From positions 1 to 64,000 of the forward strand of contig CAMYNL010000015.1 in NCBI GenBank assembly GCA_947259705.1: 64,000 nt of DNA. The letters run 5' to 3'. The notes beneath the pieces are model-generated. The model was not told the DNA's origin, ran no database searches, and was given only the letters and a program-made list of their open reading frames with translations. A program made the position numbers and the translations under genes. How positions within the stretch are numbered: position 1 is the first letter of the stretch; each line of letters opens with the position of its first letter. Shown in pieces: positions 62,569 through 64,000 of the stretch. This DNA comes from an uncultured Gammaproteobacteria bacterium. GTDB lineage: Bacteria; Pseudomonadota; Gammaproteobacteria; Arenicellales; JAANXG01.

Positions 62569-64000
62569 TCAGCGCCAGACCCGTTGCCGCCGCCGTCGCA
62601 CCCTTCGCAGACCGAGCAACCCGAGCAGACCGGTCCCGAACAGGGCCCAAGAAGTGGGCTCTGGCACCGCCGCGCTGGGCTGAGCCGTGACAACTGCGCT
62701 CTGACCGTCAAACAGCACCTCGAAATCCTCCCCAACCGCGGCGACGTCGGTGGTGAACAGGGCGAAGTTGTCGCCACCGAACCCGGGCAGGAAACTCGGC
62801 AGGCTCGTCACAAAGAAATCAGCGAAATCGATTATCGGTGCTGCGAAGCTGGCGAAGAACAGATCGACCTGGACGTCCGCGCCGATCTGCACCAGCCCGG
62901 AAACGTCCAGGAGATCGCCCTGCCCCAGCGATAGCACGCCGGTATCAATGATCAAGTCACCGTTGATGACCAAGGTGCCAGCCGAAGTACCGGGTGCTAC
63001 CGTGCCCCCGCTGACGTTGACGTTGCCGTTGATGGTGCCGCCTCCTCCCAGGGTAGCGCCGGTGTTTACGCTCACCTGCTCGGTGGTCAGTATGCCATTG
63101 ACGGCAATGTTGGCAGCGATCCCCAGGATCATGTTTTCCCAGTTGACGACGCTGCCTCCGCTGATGGTCCCGGTCGCATTGCGGAATGTCAACGTATCGA
63201 TGAAGCCGTCCGCCGAGCTGGTGTCGTCGCCACCGTCGAATGTGGTGACATTGGCAAAATTTCCGCCGTCGAAGGTCAGATCGTCGCTGCCGTCGCCCAG
63301 ACTGATCTCGCCCGTCACCGTGGCGCCGGTGTTGACCGTGGTCGTAGAATTGCCGGCATCATTGGAAATCGCCGTACCGGAAGTGGCGCTCACATCGGCC
63401 CCGGCATTCAATGTGATGGCGGTGGAACTCCCCGCGCCCGTTACCGTGCGGATGCCATGGCCGGTGCCGCCTGTCACCTGTCCGGTCGTGGTTACGCTTA
63501 AGGCCCCGCTGCCGTAGTTGTAGGCATCAATCCCGTAACGGCCGCCGGTGACATCGGCGGCCGAGATCGCCAAGTCGGTACCGTAGTTGACGGCATAAAT
63601 CCCGTTGCCACTGCTTCCTGTCACCTGGCCGGTCGCGGTGATGCTCAATGCTCCTCTGCCAAAGTTGAAGGCATCAATCCCGGAACGGTCGCCGGCGACA
63701 GTGGCGGTCGAGACCGTCAGGTTGGTGCCGTAGTCGTTGTAGGCAGAAATCCCGTTGCCCGCCGTTCCCGTCACCGGTCCCGTTGCGGTGATGCTCAAGG
63801 CCCCGCTGCCGTAGTTGCGGGCGCGAATTCCGTGCCTGTAGCCGGTGACGCTGGCAGCCGAGACAGTCAACCCGGTGCCGGCGGCGGAATTGTATCCATT
63901 GATCCCATATCTTAAGGTGCCCGTCACCGGCCCGGTCGTGGTGACGCTCACGGCTCCGCTGCCGTAGTTGTAGGCAATAATCCCGTCCGAGCCGCCGGTG
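62569..64000 (-). CDS. Repetitive surface protein with PEP-CTERM anchor, 5' end off window
   Basis: The frame is open to the right edge, so only the C-terminal 477 residues are seen. The C-terminus is a PEP-CTERM signal: AVPEPTSWALFGTGLLGLLGL followed by RRVRRRRQR, which an exosortase (EpsH type) would cut. The first part consists of repeats of about 50 residues, each of two half-units with GI.A.NYG and VTG patterns, typical of a right-handed beta-helix. A region like an autotransporter passenger follows (DGGDDTSSADGFIDTLTF; GTINGNVNVSGGTVAPGTSAG). There is no beta-barrel. It is probably an exported extracellular-matrix or surface protein. Confidence 0.85.
   Translation of the reverse strand, partial: TGGSDGIIAYNYGSGAVSVTTTGPVTGTLRYGINGYNSAAGTGLTVSAASVTGYRHGIRARNYGSGALSITATGPVTGTAGNGISAYNDYGTNLTVSTATVAGDRSGIDAFNFGRGALSITATGQVTGSSGNGIYAVNYGTDLAISAADVTGGRYGIDAYNYGSGALSVTTTGQVTGGTGHGIRTVTGAGSSTAITLNAGADVSATSGTAISNDAGNSTTTVNTGATVTGEISLGDGSDDLTFDGGNFANVTTFDGGDDTSSADGFIDTLTFRNATGTISGGSVVNWENMILGIAANIAVNGILTTEQVSVNTGATLGGGGTINGNVNVSGGTVAPGTSAGTLVINGDLIIDTGVLSLGQGDLLDVSGLVQIGADVQVDLFFASFAAPIIDFADFFVTSLPSFLPGFGGDNFALFTTDVAAVGEDFEVLFDGQSAVVTAQPSAAVPEPTSWALFGTGLLGLLGLRRVRRRRQRVWR
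63442..64000 (-). repeat. Tandem repeats of about 150 bp in the PEP-CTERM gene
   Basis: Copies lie at about 63831-63682 (150 bp), 63681-63535 (147 bp) and a partial one at 63534-63442, with a further copy running to the right edge. Each codes for about 50 residues. Confidence 0.8.

Noticed and set aside
1-64000. Search by eye for tRNA, rRNA and CRISPR arrays
   Set aside because: No T-loop/CCA patterns, rRNA stretches or regularly spaced direct repeats were found; the only regular repeats are coding, in the PEP-CTERM gene.

Overview
The window reads as chromosomal DNA of a GC-rich gammaproteobacterium. The main evidence is the order rne / rluC / HAD phosphatase / sppA / maf, then rpmF-plsX-fabH-fabG-acpP-fabF-pabC-mltG-tmk-holB-pilZ-tatD, which is the standard gammaproteobacterial ribosome/fatty-acid/replication neighbourhood. 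A YceF-type Maf, YqcC, RlmD, CysM, RecJ and DUF465 fit the same group. A PEP-CTERM protein, a dnaE2-imuAB mutasome and a tripartite tricarboxylate transporter point to an environmental lineage. The species cannot be named from this sequence alone.

Bases 1-9870 are accessory. They hold the 3' part of an integrase-core transposase, a Tat-signal protein with a TPR/glycosyltransferase-like protein, about 1 kb without a gene, a 1010-residue SF1 helicase with an unusual N-terminal domain and ankyrin repeats, a broken AbiE toxin-antitoxin locus (antitoxin intact with a clear operator, toxin frameshifted and truncated), an unrecognised gene with a good ribosome site, and several GGGGACA/TATTGTGTCCCC repeat ends, one pair of which bounds a 119-bp element.

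Bases 9872-15438 hold a two-component pair of the proteobacterial dedicated sortase type (pdsS/pdsR) without sortase or target genes, a small protein, a Kef-type K+/H+ antiporter and a DUF465 protein. Bases 15822-19492 are a tight four-gene CoA operon (MaoC hydratase, CitE-like lyase, acyl-CoA dehydrogenase, CaiB/BaiF CoA-transferase) that resembles itaconate catabolism. Bases 19507-22271 carry a DUF4124 protein, a GDCCVxC protein coupled to a pirin, and a class V aminotransferase-fold enzyme.

Bases 22345-32143 are the leftward housekeeping cluster, from rpmF through the fatty-acid genes to tatD and yqcC. It has a consensus promoter before rpmF and a terminator after acpP. fabD is missing between fabH and fabG, and yceD is missing before rpmF. 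The cluster is separated from maf-sppA-HAD-rluC-rne (45377-51617) by about 13 kb, which holds an SOS mutasome (dnaE2, imuB, imuA with a LexA box), a membrane HhH protein, and a rightward organic-acid module (FAH-family hydrolase, TctC-TctB-TctA transporter, AAE3-like acyl-CoA ligase, ketopantoate-reductase-family enzyme).

Bases 51647-57365 are a leftward repair/RNA/sulfur group (a PGM-like protein, recJ, cysM, a PolB-like exonuclease, rlmD). The right end has a PmtA-like methyltransferase, three genes of less usual families (a methyltransferase with regulatory domain, an IalB-like protein, a TIGR03032 protein), and the C-terminal part of a large repetitive surface protein ending in a PEP-CTERM anchor that runs off the window.
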